Shown in pieces: positions 42,132-50,622 of a DNA stretch of 64,000 nt. The first letter of the stretch is position 1; each line of letters begins with the position of its first letter. The stretch is from Bacillota bacterium (lineage in GTDB: Bacteria > Bacillota > Dethiobacteria > DTU022): contig JAWSUE010000005.1 of NCBI GenBank assembly GCA_033549065.1, positions 1 to 64,000 on the forward strand. Reading direction: 5' to 3'. The translations under genes and the position numbers were made by a program. The notes beneath the pieces were generated by a model, which searched no databases, was not told the origin of the DNA, and was given only the letters and a program-made list of their open reading frames with translations.

Positions 42132-42205
42132 ACAGGCTGCCTGAAAGGTGCTTAACTAAAACCGACCATTCATAAGGTAGGTATAATACCTGGAGGGCAG
42201 CCTGT
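42132..42205 (+). other. Long-range hairpin between binding-protein and permease genes
   Basis: ACAGGCTGCC (42132-42141) and GGCAGCCTGT (42196-42205) form a perfect 10-bp stem enclosing 54 bases, inside which is a 13-bp palindrome AGGTATAATACCT (42179-42191). Hairpins in this position often stabilise the binding-protein mRNA or reduce expression of downstream permease genes. Confidence 0.5.
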
Positions 42206-42242
42206 AACTTTACAGATTGCACGGGCGATAGGAGTTGGTTCG

Positions 42243-43112
42243 ATGGCTATTGCAATTATTAATATTCTTGTCAGTGGTTTGGTATTGGGCGGTATTTATG
42301 CCTTGATTTCTGTCGGTTTAAGCATGCAGTACGGAGTTGCCAGGATCTTAAATGTTGCCCACGGTGAATTCATCATGGTTGGTGCTTTCATAACCTGGTT
42401 GCTTTTTACCGGCTACCAGATTAACCCCATCTTTGCCCTCGCTGTCAGTGGGCCTTTTTTATTTTTAATCGGCTACCTGGTTCACCGGTTTCTTTTTAAA
42501 AAGCTCAAAGAAAATTCACCCACTATCGCAGCATTTGAGGGCAATTCAATTTTACTGGCATTCGGAATCATGTTTGTTATCCAGAGCCTGGCAACAATTG
42601 TCTGGGGTTCCCAGGTGAAAGGATATAGCTTCATGGCTTATTCTGTATATCTTGGCGATATCCGCTTTTCTGCAAACCGCCTCATGATCCTTGTATTTGC
42701 AGTTGTTCTTTGCGTCCTCTTCTATCTTTTTCTGACGAAAACACGGACCGGTAAAGCGATCAGGGCTGCTGCTCAGGACCCGGAATCGGCAGGGATCATG
42801 GGTGTTAATATTAATAAAATGCTGGCCCTCTGCTTTGGCCTCGGCGCTTTAATGGCCGGTTTTGCCGGGGTGCTTTTAAGTATGGTTTACCCGATTCAAA
42901 CCACGATGGGCTTACAGTATACCGTAATTGCAATCATCGTCGTTGTCCTGGGCGGGTTGGGCAGTATACCGGGCAGCCTGTTGGGGGGCTTCATACTGGG
43001 CCTCATCGGGGGTATAGTAAATGCGATAGAACCCGGACTAACTCTTGCTGCCTACTATATACTGTTCATGCTGCTTTTGCTCATCCGGCCGATGGGCATC
43101 ATGGGGAGGTAA
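42243..43112 (+). CDS. livH: ABC transporter permease LivH
   Basis: A 289-residue inner-membrane permease, about eight helices, of the LivH type (LVLGGIYALISVGLSMQYGV; RILNVAHGEFIMVGAF; VVVLGGLGSIPGSLLGGFIL). It follows the binding-protein gene after a structured 160-bp gap, has AGGAG upstream of its ATG, and is followed by livM after 3 bp. Confidence 0.92.
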   Translation: MAIAIINILVSGLVLGGIYALISVGLSMQYGVARILNVAHGEFIMVGAFITWLLFTGYQINPIFALAVSGPFLFLIGYLVHRFLFKKLKENSPTIAAFEGNSILLAFGIMFVIQSLATIVWGSQVKGYSFMAYSVYLGDIRFSANRLMILVFAVVLCVLFYLFLTKTRTGKAIRAAAQDPESAGIMGVNINKMLALCFGLGALMAGFAGVLLSMVYPIQTTMGLQYTVIAIIVVVLGGLGSIPGSLLGGFILGLIGGIVNAIEPGLTLAAYYILFMLLLLIRPMGIMGR

Positions 43113-43115
43113 GAT

Positions 43116-44075
43116 ATGAATAATATTGCCTTTATTAAAAATAACAAATTTATTATTCCCCTGATTCTGGTAATAATTTTGGTCTTTTTTGCTTTGGTTC
43201 CAACATTTGCCAGGCCATATACAGTTATATTGCTGACAAGTGTGATTATGTTTATTGTCATGACCGTAAGCTGGACAATTTTTTCCGGATCAACCGGCTA
43301 TATTTCCCTGGCCACTGCGGCTTTTTTTGGCGTGGGAATCTATATGGCAGCGATTTTCAGTAAGATTCTGCCGATTCCTTTAGTCGTACTATTGGGAGGA
43401 GTGGTAAGTTTTCTGCTGGCCTTTTTAGTCGGGGCAATTACCCTCAGGTTACGTGGAGTATACTTTGCCATATTTACTTTCGGCCTGGTTGAGTTGATCA
43501 AGCACGTTACCCTCTGGTGGGAAATAAATATAATTGGGACAAGAGGGCACTTTATACAGCGGGTAGATAACATTTCAGTTTTTTATATTATGCTGACCAT
43601 TCTGGTTTTACTGTTGATTACTACATTTTTTATTCGCAAATCAAAATATGGTCTGGCGCTGACCAGTATAGGCAGCAGCGAAGAAGCGGCTGCACACATT
43701 GGAATTAATGTTATTATGGTAAAAATTTTTACATTTGCCACAAGCGCATTTTTTGTAGGGCTAACAGGAGCAATTATTGCAACCAGGTGGGGTTATATTG
43801 ACCCGTATATTGCTTATAACCCCTTTTATTCTTTTTTACCGGTTCTAATGGCAATATTTGGTGGGTTAGGTAACCTTATCGGTCCGATCCTGGGAGCTGC
43901 TGTCTTTGCTTATCTACAGGAGTACCTGATTACAAGGTTTCCTTACCATTACATGTTGATTTTTGGTACTATAATGGTTATAACTATCCTTTATCTGCCC
44001 AGTGGTTTGATTGGCCTGTTTCAGAAAATCCCTTGGAGAAGTATAGGAGGAAAAAAAGCAGATGCTTCAAGTTGA
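43116..44075 (+). CDS. livM: ABC transporter permease LivM
   Basis: A 319-residue permease of the LivM type (SWTIFSGSTGYISLATAAFF; LRLRGVYFAIFTFGLVELIK; PILGAAVFAYLQEYL). It partners with LivH to form the channel. It overlaps livG by 14 bp. Confidence 0.92.
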   Translation: MNNIAFIKNNKFIIPLILVIILVFFALVPTFARPYTVILLTSVIMFIVMTVSWTIFSGSTGYISLATAAFFGVGIYMAAIFSKILPIPLVVLLGGVVSFLLAFLVGAITLRLRGVYFAIFTFGLVELIKHVTLWWEINIIGTRGHFIQRVDNISVFYIMLTILVLLLITTFFIRKSKYGLALTSIGSSEEAAAHIGINVIMVKIFTFATSAFFVGLTGAIIATRWGYIDPYIAYNPFYSFLPVLMAIFGGLGNLIGPILGAAVFAYLQEYLITRFPYHYMLIFGTIMVITILYLPSGLIGLFQKIPWRSIGGKKADASS

Positions 44076-44775
44076 AGGGCTTACTAAAAGCTTTGGAGGG
44101 TTGACAGCAGTATCCAATGTTGACTTTCACATTGAAGCCGGGGAAATTGTAGGCCTGATCGGTCCGAATGGAGCCGGTAAAACAACTTTGTTCAATTTAC
44201 TTTCCGGCGCACTTGTTCCCCAGGCTGGGAAAATTATTTTTAAAAATGAAAATATTCGGGGGTTAAAACCAAATTATATTTGTCATAAAGGGTTGGCCAG
44301 GACTTTTCAATTAGTCAAGGTATTCCCTGAAATGTCGGTTTATCAAAATATTTTGCTCGGATCCATCTTTGGCAAGCCTGAACAAAAAACCCGTGAAGCC
44401 GCCGAGGAGGAGACAGGGGAAATCCTTGAATTTATGGGGTTAAATGATTTACACCATATTCCTGCCGGCAGTCTGACCCTGGTTAACCAGAAGAAGGTTG
44501 AAGTAGCCAGGGCGTTGGCAACAAAACCTGACCTGTTGTTGATAGATGAGGTAATGGCGGGGTTAAATCAGACTGAAGTGACCCAATCGATGGAGCTGGT
44601 TACCAGAATCCAGGAGAGAGGTATAACCATCGTCATGATTGAACATGTGATGAAAGCGATCATGAATATATGCAAGAGGATCATAGTCCTTCATCACGGC
44701 CAGAAGATAGCGGAAGGAACCCCTGAAGAGATATCCTGCAGTAAGACGGTAATAGAAGTTTACCTGGGAGAGTGA
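44062..44775 (+). CDS. livG: ABC transporter ATPase LivG
   Basis: A 237-residue ATPase. Walker A is GLIGPNGAGKTTLFNLLSG, and Walker B is DLLLIDEVMAGLN. The ABC signature, normally L-S-x-G-Q, reads SLTLVNQKKVEVARAL here, so the serine-glycine core is replaced. The family assignment is not in doubt. The altered signature may mean one ATP site is catalytically weak, with LivF (LSGGE) supplying the other. Confidence 0.9.
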   Translation: MLQVEGLTKSFGGLTAVSNVDFHIEAGEIVGLIGPNGAGKTTLFNLLSGALVPQAGKIIFKNENIRGLKPNYICHKGLARTFQLVKVFPEMSVYQNILLGSIFGKPEQKTREAAEEETGEILEFMGLNDLHHIPAGSLTLVNQKKVEVARALATKPDLLLIDEVMAGLNQTEVTQSMELVTRIQERGITIVMIEHVMKAIMNICKRIIVLHHGQKIAEGTPEEISCSKTVIEVYLGE

Positions 44776-44785
44776 TCTGACTAAA

Positions 44786-45490
44786 ATGCTGGAGATCAGT
44801 AAAATAAATGTTTTCTATGGAAATTCGCAGGCTTTATGGGATGTTTGCCTGAGGATTGATGAAGGAGAGATTGTTGCCCTTGTCGGAGCAAACGGTGCAG
44901 GCAAAACCACGCTGCTAAACACTATCGCAGGTTTGTTAAAGCCAAATTCCGGCGTCATATCTTTTTTGGGTGAAGATATAACCGGTCTGACCCCGGATTT
45001 AGTAGTGGCAAAAGGTATTTCCTATCTGCCTGAAGGTGGCAGACTTTTCCCTGACATGTCGGTTTTGGAAAACCTTGAGATGGGGGCTTACCTCATGGAT
45101 AACTGGAAGAGGAAAAAGGAGATGCTTGGCAAGGTATACGAGATATTTCCTCGCTTAAAAGAACGGGAAAAACAGATGGCTAAAACATTAAGTGGCGGTG
45201 AACGGCAGATGCTGGCCATGGGCCGCTGTTTAATGTCAGATCCGAAGCTGGCCATGTTCGATGAATTGTCTTACGGTATGGCTCCAAAATTGGTCAAGGA
45301 ATCTTTTCAGATCATCGAATCTCTCCGCAAGCACGGTATTACAGTCTTTTTAATCGAGCAAAATGTTAAACAGAGTATGGAAATTGCCGATCGGGCGTAC
45401 CTGATTGAAAATGGCCGTATAGTGAACGAGGGAGCCTGTGACTTTTTGCTCGAAACAGAACATGTGAAAAAAGCATATCTTGGCTTATAG
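44786..45490 (+). CDS. livF: ABC transporter ATPase LivF
   Basis: A 234-residue ATPase of the LivF type. Walker A ALVGANGAGKTTLLNTIAG, signature LSGGERQMLAMGR, Walker B KLAMFDELSYGMAP. It forms a heterodimer with LivG. It ends the importer part of the operon; the next gene follows after 35 bp in the same direction. Stop codon is TAG. Confidence 0.92.
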   Translation: MLEISKINVFYGNSQALWDVCLRIDEGEIVALVGANGAGKTTLLNTIAGLLKPNSGVISFLGEDITGLTPDLVVAKGISYLPEGGRLFPDMSVLENLEMGAYLMDNWKRKKEMLGKVYEIFPRLKEREKQMAKTLSGGERQMLAMGRCLMSDPKLAMFDELSYGMAPKLVKESFQIIESLRKHGITVFLIEQNVKQSMEIADRAYLIENGRIVNEGACDFLLETEHVKKAYLGL

Positions 45491-45525
45491 AGACTTAAAA
45501 AAATTATTTGTGGGGTAAACTAACA

Positions 45526-46041
45526 ATGAAAGATAGCGAAAAGAAACAGTTAGTTGATTTGGCTGAAAAAAAAGCAGTTGAAGCGCAGTTGAGAGATGAT
45601 ACCTGTGCCAGAAGCACTCTGCATGGTTTAAGTTGCGTTTTTCCGTTTATTTCAGAAAAAATGGTTTCTGCCTCATGGGCGTTAACCGGAGGTGTGGCTG
45701 CCAGCAGTGGCAGCTGTGGCGCTCTTTGCAGCGGACTTTTGGCTGTGGGAGCAAAATATATGCCGAGTGTTGCCGAGGCAGAAGAAGGAAGCGAAGAAGC
45801 CCGGAAGAAATTTGAGTATGGCCGTGACAAGTTATTCGAATACCGTGATGCATTTTTAAAAGAATTTGGTGCGCTTACCTGTCCTGGTGTTCAGCAGAAA
45901 ATTTTTGGCCGAAGCTATAACCTGCTTGATGAAAAAGAACTAATGGAATTTTTAAGTATGGAAGGGCATGAAGTTGAATGTGCGGCAGTAGTGGCAAAGG
46001 CCGCCAGGATGGCCGCAGAATTGATTCTTGAGGACGATTAA
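45526..46041 (+). CDS. C-GCAxxG-C-C family redox protein
   Basis: A 171-residue cytoplasmic protein with a cysteine pattern including LRDDTCARSTLHG, SGSCGALCSGLLAVG, ALTCPGVQQK and VECAAVV. It matches the C-GCAxxG-C-C family (putative redox proteins with four or more conserved cysteines), often found near corrinoid and methyltransferase genes. Function is not established. It is co-directional with and 35 bp after livF, and converges on the corrinoid-protein gene with a 1-bp gap. Confidence 0.75.
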   Translation: MKDSEKKQLVDLAEKKAVEAQLRDDTCARSTLHGLSCVFPFISEKMVSASWALTGGVAASSGSCGALCSGLLAVGAKYMPSVAEAEEGSEEARKKFEYGRDKLFEYRDAFLKEFGALTCPGVQQKIFGRSYNLLDEKELMEFLSMEGHEVECAAVVAKAARMAAELILEDD

Positions 46042-46042
46042 C

Positions 46043-46696
46043 TCATAACTGGGAAAGCATAAGCTCTTTACATATTCTGACTCCTGCATCAGCTTCATTC
46101 GCCCAGTAGTCGGTTCCAACCAGATTGGAAACCGGCTCATCAATCTGGCTTCCGCCGATAATAATGTAAGGCTTTTTGGGCCACTTTGCTGTTTCTTCTT
46201 TCAGCAGGGCGATGGTTTCCTTCATGCTGTCATAGGCAGCTGTAATTAACCCGGAAAGACCTATTATATCCGGTTTTAATTTTGATGCTTCGGTTACAAA
46301 ACTACCAGGTGATACATCCACGCCAAGATCGTAAACAGTAAAACCGTGGCAGGTAAAAAGCATCTTAACTATATTTTTCCCCAGATCATGAATATCGTCC
46401 TTGACTGTCCCGAGTAGGATTGTTCCTGATGCTTTTTCTTCGCTTTTGCAGTCCTGTAAAACAGGTTCGATCAGTTCCATGATCTGCCTTAGGATTTCAC
46501 CGGCCATGATCAGTCCGGCTATAAAGTATTTGCCTTCACTGTAACGTTCACCGACAATACGCATCCCTTTCTGGCAATCCTGAACTATTGACAGGGGGTC
46601 TTCCTGTGCATCAAGGCGTTTTTTAACTATGGCAAGGGACTTGTTTTCATCCAGTTCAACAATGTTTGTTATAAGGTCATCCTTTTTTGACTTCAT
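46043..46696 (-). CDS. Corrinoid (B12-binding) methyltransfer protein 1
   Basis: A 217-residue MtaC/MtbC-type corrinoid protein: an N-terminal helical cap (about 1-90) and a Rossmann B12 domain with the axial-histidine motif DDIHDLGKNIVKMLF, then LGVDVSPGSFVTEA and LSGLITAAYDSMKETI. It carries a methyl group between a substrate methyltransferase and an acceptor. Its ATG overlaps the GntR gene stop by 1 bp (TAATG), so regulator and corrinoid protein are made together. Confidence 0.9.
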   Translation of the reverse strand: MKSKKDDLITNIVELDENKSLAIVKKRLDAQEDPLSIVQDCQKGMRIVGERYSEGKYFIAGLIMAGEILRQIMELIEPVLQDCKSEEKASGTILLGTVKDDIHDLGKNIVKMLFTCHGFTVYDLGVDVSPGSFVTEASKLKPDIIGLSGLITAAYDSMKETIALLKEETAKWPKKPYIIIGGSQIDEPVSNLVGTDYWANEADAGVRICKELMLSQL

Positions 46697-47481
46697 TAGG
46701 CCAGAACCTCCCTGTTTCGATAACCAATAGTTGAAGTAAAGCGCAGCCTGTCACCGCGGCATATAAACCATCCCCAGCTTACGGGCTTATCATTGTAATC
46801 GTAGAAAATGTGTTCCAAATTGAAAGCAGCTGTTCCTTCATCTGCCTGTAGAAGGCTGGCCTCATCGTCATTGATAACCGTGGTTTCGATGCTTAGATCG
46901 CCATACTTAAAATCACTGGTTTCGTCACCCTTGAATAGACCGCGCAGAGAAGTGACGCCGAGTTCGGATTCAACGACAGCACGGCCCGGGTCATAAATAA
47001 GGTATTCGCGGTGATAGAGAAGTGGTTCGTCATCACGTGAAAGCAATCTGCGGATATAGATTATCCTTTCATCTTCAGTAACTTTTAACTTCTGTGCCGC
47101 TCTCTGGTCAGCCGATACTATTCTTGCTTCCAGTATTGAAACTTTTGTCCGGTCATCATTAAAAATCTCTTGCAGCTCAAGGAGATGAAAAGAAGCTGAT
47201 TCAAGTTTTATTGGTTTGACAAATGTTCCCCGACCCTGAGCTGTGGCAACTAAACCCTGATCGGAAAGGATATTGATTGCTCTTCTAACGGTCATCGGGC
47301 TGACTTGATACAATTTACAAATCTGTGATTCAGAAGGAAGGCGATCGCCAACCCTCAATTCCCCGGAGGTGATCTGTCGTTTTAAAATATAAACCAACTG
47401 AACATAAGCCGGTTCAAATGAATTGCGGTCAATGCTTTCAGCGGATGTTTCAAAACCCATCCGACTATTTTCTCTTGCCAT
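46696..47481 (-). CDS. GntR-family regulator with UTRA domain
   Basis: A 261-residue HutC-type regulator. The winged helix is AYVQLVYILKRQITSGELRV with GDRLPSESQICKLYQVSPMT and VRRAINILSDQGLVATAQGR; residues about 90-255 are the UTRA ligand-binding domain. Start ATG 47481 is preceded by AAAGGAGATATT. It lies divergently from the corrinoid/methyltransferase operon, with repeated GGTATATT-type sites in the shared 281-bp region. It probably senses the methylated substrate or a breakdown product. Confidence 0.9.
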   Translation of the reverse strand: MARENSRMGFETSAESIDRNSFEPAYVQLVYILKRQITSGELRVGDRLPSESQICKLYQVSPMTVRRAINILSDQGLVATAQGRGTFVKPIKLESASFHLLELQEIFNDDRTKVSILEARIVSADQRAAQKLKVTEDERIIYIRRLLSRDDEPLLYHREYLIYDPGRAVVESELGVTSLRGLFKGDETSDFKYGDLSIETTVINDDEASLLQADEGTAAFNLEHIFYDYNDKPVSWGWFICRGDRLRFTSTIGYRNREVLA

Positions 47482-47541
47482 AATATCTCCTTTTTGCTGC
47501 ATGAATACTTTGCATCTTTTAAAGACGGTGTTTAATTTATC

Positions 47542-47735
47542 TATATGAATATACCATAACTTCACCGAAGAAGAAAGTCAATGGTATGGCTTGACAGAAT
47601 TCCCTATATAAATATACAATATACCTATCAACAACATAAAAACAATTCTGTAATTGACTTCACAAATTAATAAGATTGTTTCATGAAAACCATTAATCAT
47701 TAACTTTTTAAAAGGTTTATCGGTATATATGTATA
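47542..47735. promoter_or_regulatory. Three GGTATATT-type operator-like repeats
   Basis: GGTATATTCATATA (reverse, 47542-47555), GGTATATTGTATA (reverse, 47613-47625) and GGTATATATGTATA (forward, 47722-47735) share a GGTATAT-n-TATA pattern and lie between the divergent GntR and corrinoid genes. They are reasonable binding sites for the GntR/UTRA protein. The core TATATTCATATA recurs exactly at 57791-57802. Confidence 0.5.
47591..47618 (+). promoter_or_regulatory. Promoter of the corrinoid/methyltransferase operon
   Basis: TTGACA (47591-47596) and TATACA (47613-47618) are spaced 16 bp apart. The -10 is inside one of the GGTATATT repeats. The transcript would have a leader of about 135 bases before the TTG start at 47763, in which no riboswitch was recognised. 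Confidence 0.5.
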
Positions 47736-47762
47736 AATTATTTATTAAAGGAGGTTTTGATT

Positions 47763-48398
47763 TTGCAGGGAAAGTTGGTAACTTTACTGTCAGATTTAAA
47801 GGAATCAGAGGCAATTGATTATGTAAATGAGGCCTTGAGTAAAGGTGATGATCCTACCAAATTGCTCGAAGAAGCAAAAGAAGGAATGACCGTTATCGGT
47901 AACAGGTTTTCGAAAGGCGAGTATTTTATCCCCGACCTTATATACTCAGGCGAAATCATGAAAAACATCGTGGGGCTGCTTGAACCAAAGCTCAAGGAAG
48001 CACGAGGTAGTGAAGAGCAGGATTTAGGAAAGGTAATTATAGCAACGGTCGAAGGTGACATCCATGATATAGGTAAAAACCTCGTTGTCTTCATGCTTGA
48101 TGCAAGCGGCTTTAACGTTTATGATCTTGGGGTAGATGTTCCGGTGCAGGATATCGTCGCCAAGATCAAGGAAACGAGCGCTCCTGTCGTTGGTTTGAGC
48201 GGGTTTTTAACCCTTGCTCATGAATCAATGAAGAAAACTGTTGATGCCATAGAATCAGCCGGCTTACGTGATAAGGTTAAGGTAATGATCGGCGGAGGCC
48301 AGATTGACGATATGGTAAAAGATCACATAGGCGCTGATGCTTACGGCTTAGATGCTACTGATGCAGTTAAGTTGGCAAAACAATGGATAGGAGGTTGA
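47763..48398 (+). CDS. Corrinoid (B12-binding) methyltransfer protein 2
   Basis: A 211-residue MtaC/MtbC-type protein with cap domain (VNEALSKGDDPTKLLEEAKE) and B12-binding motif EGDIHDIGKNLVVFML, LGVDVPVQDIVAK. TTG 47763 is chosen because AAAGGAGG (47747-47754) is 8 bp upstream; the TTG at 47757 is too close. It is 3 bp from the methyltransferase gene, so the two likely form a substrate methyltransferase/corrinoid pair. It is a paralogue of the divergent corrinoid gene at 46043. Confidence 0.9.
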   Translation: MQGKLVTLLSDLKESEAIDYVNEALSKGDDPTKLLEEAKEGMTVIGNRFSKGEYFIPDLIYSGEIMKNIVGLLEPKLKEARGSEEQDLGKVIIATVEGDIHDIGKNLVVFMLDASGFNVYDLGVDVPVQDIVAKIKETSAPVVGLSGFLTLAHESMKKTVDAIESAGLRDKVKVMIGGGQIDDMVKDHIGADAYGLDATDAVKLAKQWIGG

Positions 48399-48401
48399 AC
48401 C

Positions 48402-49754
48402 ATGGATAAAAATTGGGAACAGATGACTGCTGCTGAAAAGCAAGAAGTCCAGTTTCAAAAATTGCTTTCTCCGAAAGATCCTGAAGGGAACGACGTAAAA
48501 TTTCAAAGCCCCGAAGCTGAGGCTCTCTATAAAGCAAATATAACCAGAATAAAAGATGCCATACAATTGAAAAAAACTCCGGATAGGGTTCCAGTCACCA
48601 TTTACCCCAGCATGTTTCCCTACTATTTCTCAGGGGTTACCCTGAAAGATGCCATGTATGATTATGATTTATGTGTCTCTGCATTTAAGAAATATATTCT
48701 GGAATTTCAGCCGGATATGCATATCGGAGCCTCCGTGCTTGGTCCCGGCAAATTTTTTGAGTTAATGGATTACAAACTTTATGCCTGGCCGGGTCATGGT
48801 GTTGGAGATAATCACTGTTATCAATGCATTGAGAAGGAATACATGACGGAAGACGAATATGATATTCTTCTTTCCGATCCTTCTTTTTATTTCCAGAATT
48901 TTTACCTGCCCCGTGTTTTTGGCTCTTTACAGGGGTTTTCAATGCTCCCACCGTTCACCGGAATCCTCGAGATGTACGGAGTTGCCTTTAACTTTATTCC
49001 CTATGGTTTACCTCCTGTTCAGGAAACTTATAAAACCCTGTTTGAAGCCGGGGCTGAAGCGTTGAAATGGGCCGGGGCTATGGGCGGTTGTGACGCAGAA
49101 TTAAGAACCCTGGGATATCCCAATATTTTGGCCGGATACAGCAAGGCGCCCTTTGATGTTATCGGTGATACACTTCGGGGAACTCATGGTGTGATGATTG
49201 ACATGTACCGGCGGCCTGAAAAGTTACTTAAGGCACTTGAACAGCAGATACCGATCATGACTGCCATGGGCATTAATACGATGAAAATGACCGGTAATCC
49301 GTTGGTCTTTATGCCTCTTCACAAAGGTGCTGACGGTTTTCTGTCAGATGAGCAGTTTAAAAAGTTTTACTGGCCTCAACTGAAACAGATCGTTGAGGGA
49401 TTGGTTGAAGGTGGATGCGTGCCATGGCTTGCCCTTGAAGGACGCTGGAATTCACGCCTGGAAGTTATGCAGGATATTCCGGAAGGCAAGACAATATTAA
49501 TGATCGACCAGTCGGATATCCAAAAAGCAAAGAAAACGGTAGGTCAAAAAGCTTGCCTGACAGGTAATGTGCCTTCCTCGCTATTGAATCTGGGCACTCC
49601 TGATGATGTGAAGGAATACTGCAAAATGCTCATCGATACTGTAGGCAAAGATGGTGGACTCATTCTGGCCAACGGTGCATTTCTTGATGAAGCAAAACCG
49701 GAAAACGTAAAAGCTATGGTTGAATTCAGCAAGGAATACGGAGTGTATAAATAG
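48402..49754 (+). CDS. Uroporphyrinogen-decarboxylase-like methyltransferase
   Basis: A 450-residue protein of the URO-D/MtaA superfamily used in corrinoid methyl transfer: RVPVTIYPSMFPYYFSGVTL near the N-terminus, DVIGDTLRGTHGVMIDMYRR and MTGNPLVFMPLHKGADGF in the middle, CLTGNVPSSLLNLGTPDDV near the end (a metal-Cys region is not obvious). Such proteins demethylate methoxylated or methylated substrates, or move methyl groups to coenzyme M or tetrahydrofolate. The preceding corrinoid gene ends 3 bp upstream, and AGGAGG precedes the ATG. The substrate is unknown. Stop is TAG followed by TAA nine codons later. Confidence 0.82.
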   Translation: MDKNWEQMTAAEKQEVQFQKLLSPKDPEGNDVKFQSPEAEALYKANITRIKDAIQLKKTPDRVPVTIYPSMFPYYFSGVTLKDAMYDYDLCVSAFKKYILEFQPDMHIGASVLGPGKFFELMDYKLYAWPGHGVGDNHCYQCIEKEYMTEDEYDILLSDPSFYFQNFYLPRVFGSLQGFSMLPPFTGILEMYGVAFNFIPYGLPPVQETYKTLFEAGAEALKWAGAMGGCDAELRTLGYPNILAGYSKAPFDVIGDTLRGTHGVMIDMYRRPEKLLKALEQQIPIMTAMGINTMKMTGNPLVFMPLHKGADGFLSDEQFKKFYWPQLKQIVEGLVEGGCVPWLALEGRWNSRLEVMQDIPEGKTILMIDQSDIQKAKKTVGQKACLTGNVPSSLLNLGTPDDVKEYCKMLIDTVGKDGGLILANGAFLDEAKPENVKAMVEFSKEYGVYK

Positions 49755-49788
49755 TCTGAAATAGGCAGATATAGCATATAAATAAAAC

Positions 49789-49820
49789 GGGGCTATCCTT
49801 ATTTGTTTAAGGATAGCCCC
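49789..49820 (-). terminator. Strong hairpin between convergent genes
   Basis: A perfect 13-bp stem, GGGGCTATCCTTA with TAAGGATAGCCCC, and a 6-base loop. On the minus strand it is followed by GTTTTATTTAT, so it ends the DUF1638 transcript; on the plus strand it is followed by TCTATTCTC and may also stop the methyltransferase transcript. Confidence 0.8.
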
Positions 49821-49851
49821 TCTATTCTCAACATTGTTTATAATGGTTTTA

Positions 49852-50556
49852 TCAGGCAGATGAAATTCCGAATATTTGATCCTGACTGATGAATTCACCG
49901 CAGGTACCCATATCATTAAGAGTTATTTTTTCACCCGGTTTGATCACTACAAAATCTTTTTGCCATTCATTAGTTAAAGCCCGATCCAGGATAGAAAGAT
50001 CACCCTTTATTACTTTATGCTCAAGATTTAATTCAACAGCAATTTTTTTGGTTTCTTCAATAAATTCTGCGGAATCAAAAGCGCCGGTATCAATTACAAT
50101 GAGATGAGTATAATGCTTAAGCATTATGCCGAATATTTTTCGGGTTTTTTCAAGGCCATACTTCTCAATACACTGTAGGTACTCATGCCATATATTATTT
50201 TCGTAACGAAGCCATCCTTTTGTCAGGTAATATGCCCTGGTGTTTTCTTCAATATTTCTACGTTCCCTGTTTCCACCGAGAAACATGGATATGCAATCAT
50301 CAACTTTGGGGATAACAAGTTTTGCATGTTTTGAGGAAAGATGAAGTAGAGAATTACCACATAACCCGAAGAGTAATACAATATAATTATAAACCCCTAT
50401 TTTGTCTATGCATTCCTGTAAATTTTGTCTAAGGCGGTCTGGGTAATTATGTAATCCCGAGTCGATCCAGTATATTTTATGATTAGTTTTAGTTTTACTG
50501 ACTGCCAGATTTATTTCGTCCTCAAGGGTTTTGCAGGCAATTATAGCTGTTTTCAT
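49852..50556 (-). CDS. DUF1638 protein
   Basis: A 234-residue protein beginning MKTAIIACKTLEDEINLAVS, with LLFGLCGNSLLHLSS, PKVDDCISMFLGG, and LIVIDTGAFDSAEF. This is DUF1638, found chiefly in anaerobes next to corrinoid or methylamine methyltransferase genes; its biochemical role is unknown. GGAGGT lies 8 bp before ATG 50556. It follows the MoaD/ThiS-like gene in the same direction. Confidence 0.8.
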   Translation of the reverse strand: MKTAIIACKTLEDEINLAVSKTKTNHKIYWIDSGLHNYPDRLRQNLQECIDKIGVYNYIVLLFGLCGNSLLHLSSKHAKLVIPKVDDCISMFLGGNRERRNIEENTRAYYLTKGWLRYENNIWHEYLQCIEKYGLEKTRKIFGIMLKHYTHLIVIDTGAFDSAEFIEETKKIAVELNLEHKVIKGDLSILDRALTNEWQKDFVVIKPGEKITLNDMGTCGEFISQDQIFGISSA

Positions 50557-50622
50557 TTGTATTACCTCCATGTTAATGCTGTCTATATTGATCCATCTTA
50601 ATACTTGACCGGCTTTCCGATA

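Noticed and set aside
45526-46041. C-GCAxxG-C-C protein as a further selenoprotein
   Set aside because: No in-frame TGA interrupts it; all cysteines are encoded as Cys and the stop is TAA.
47626-47762. Cobalamin riboswitch in the leader of the corrinoid operon
   Set aside because: The leader is only about 135 bases and AT-rich. I could not find the B12-box or the expected paired elements.
49752-49781. Pyl readthrough of the TAG ending the URO-D-like methyltransferase
   Set aside because: Only nine codons follow before TAA, the protein already has normal family length, and the tail shows no conserved sequence.
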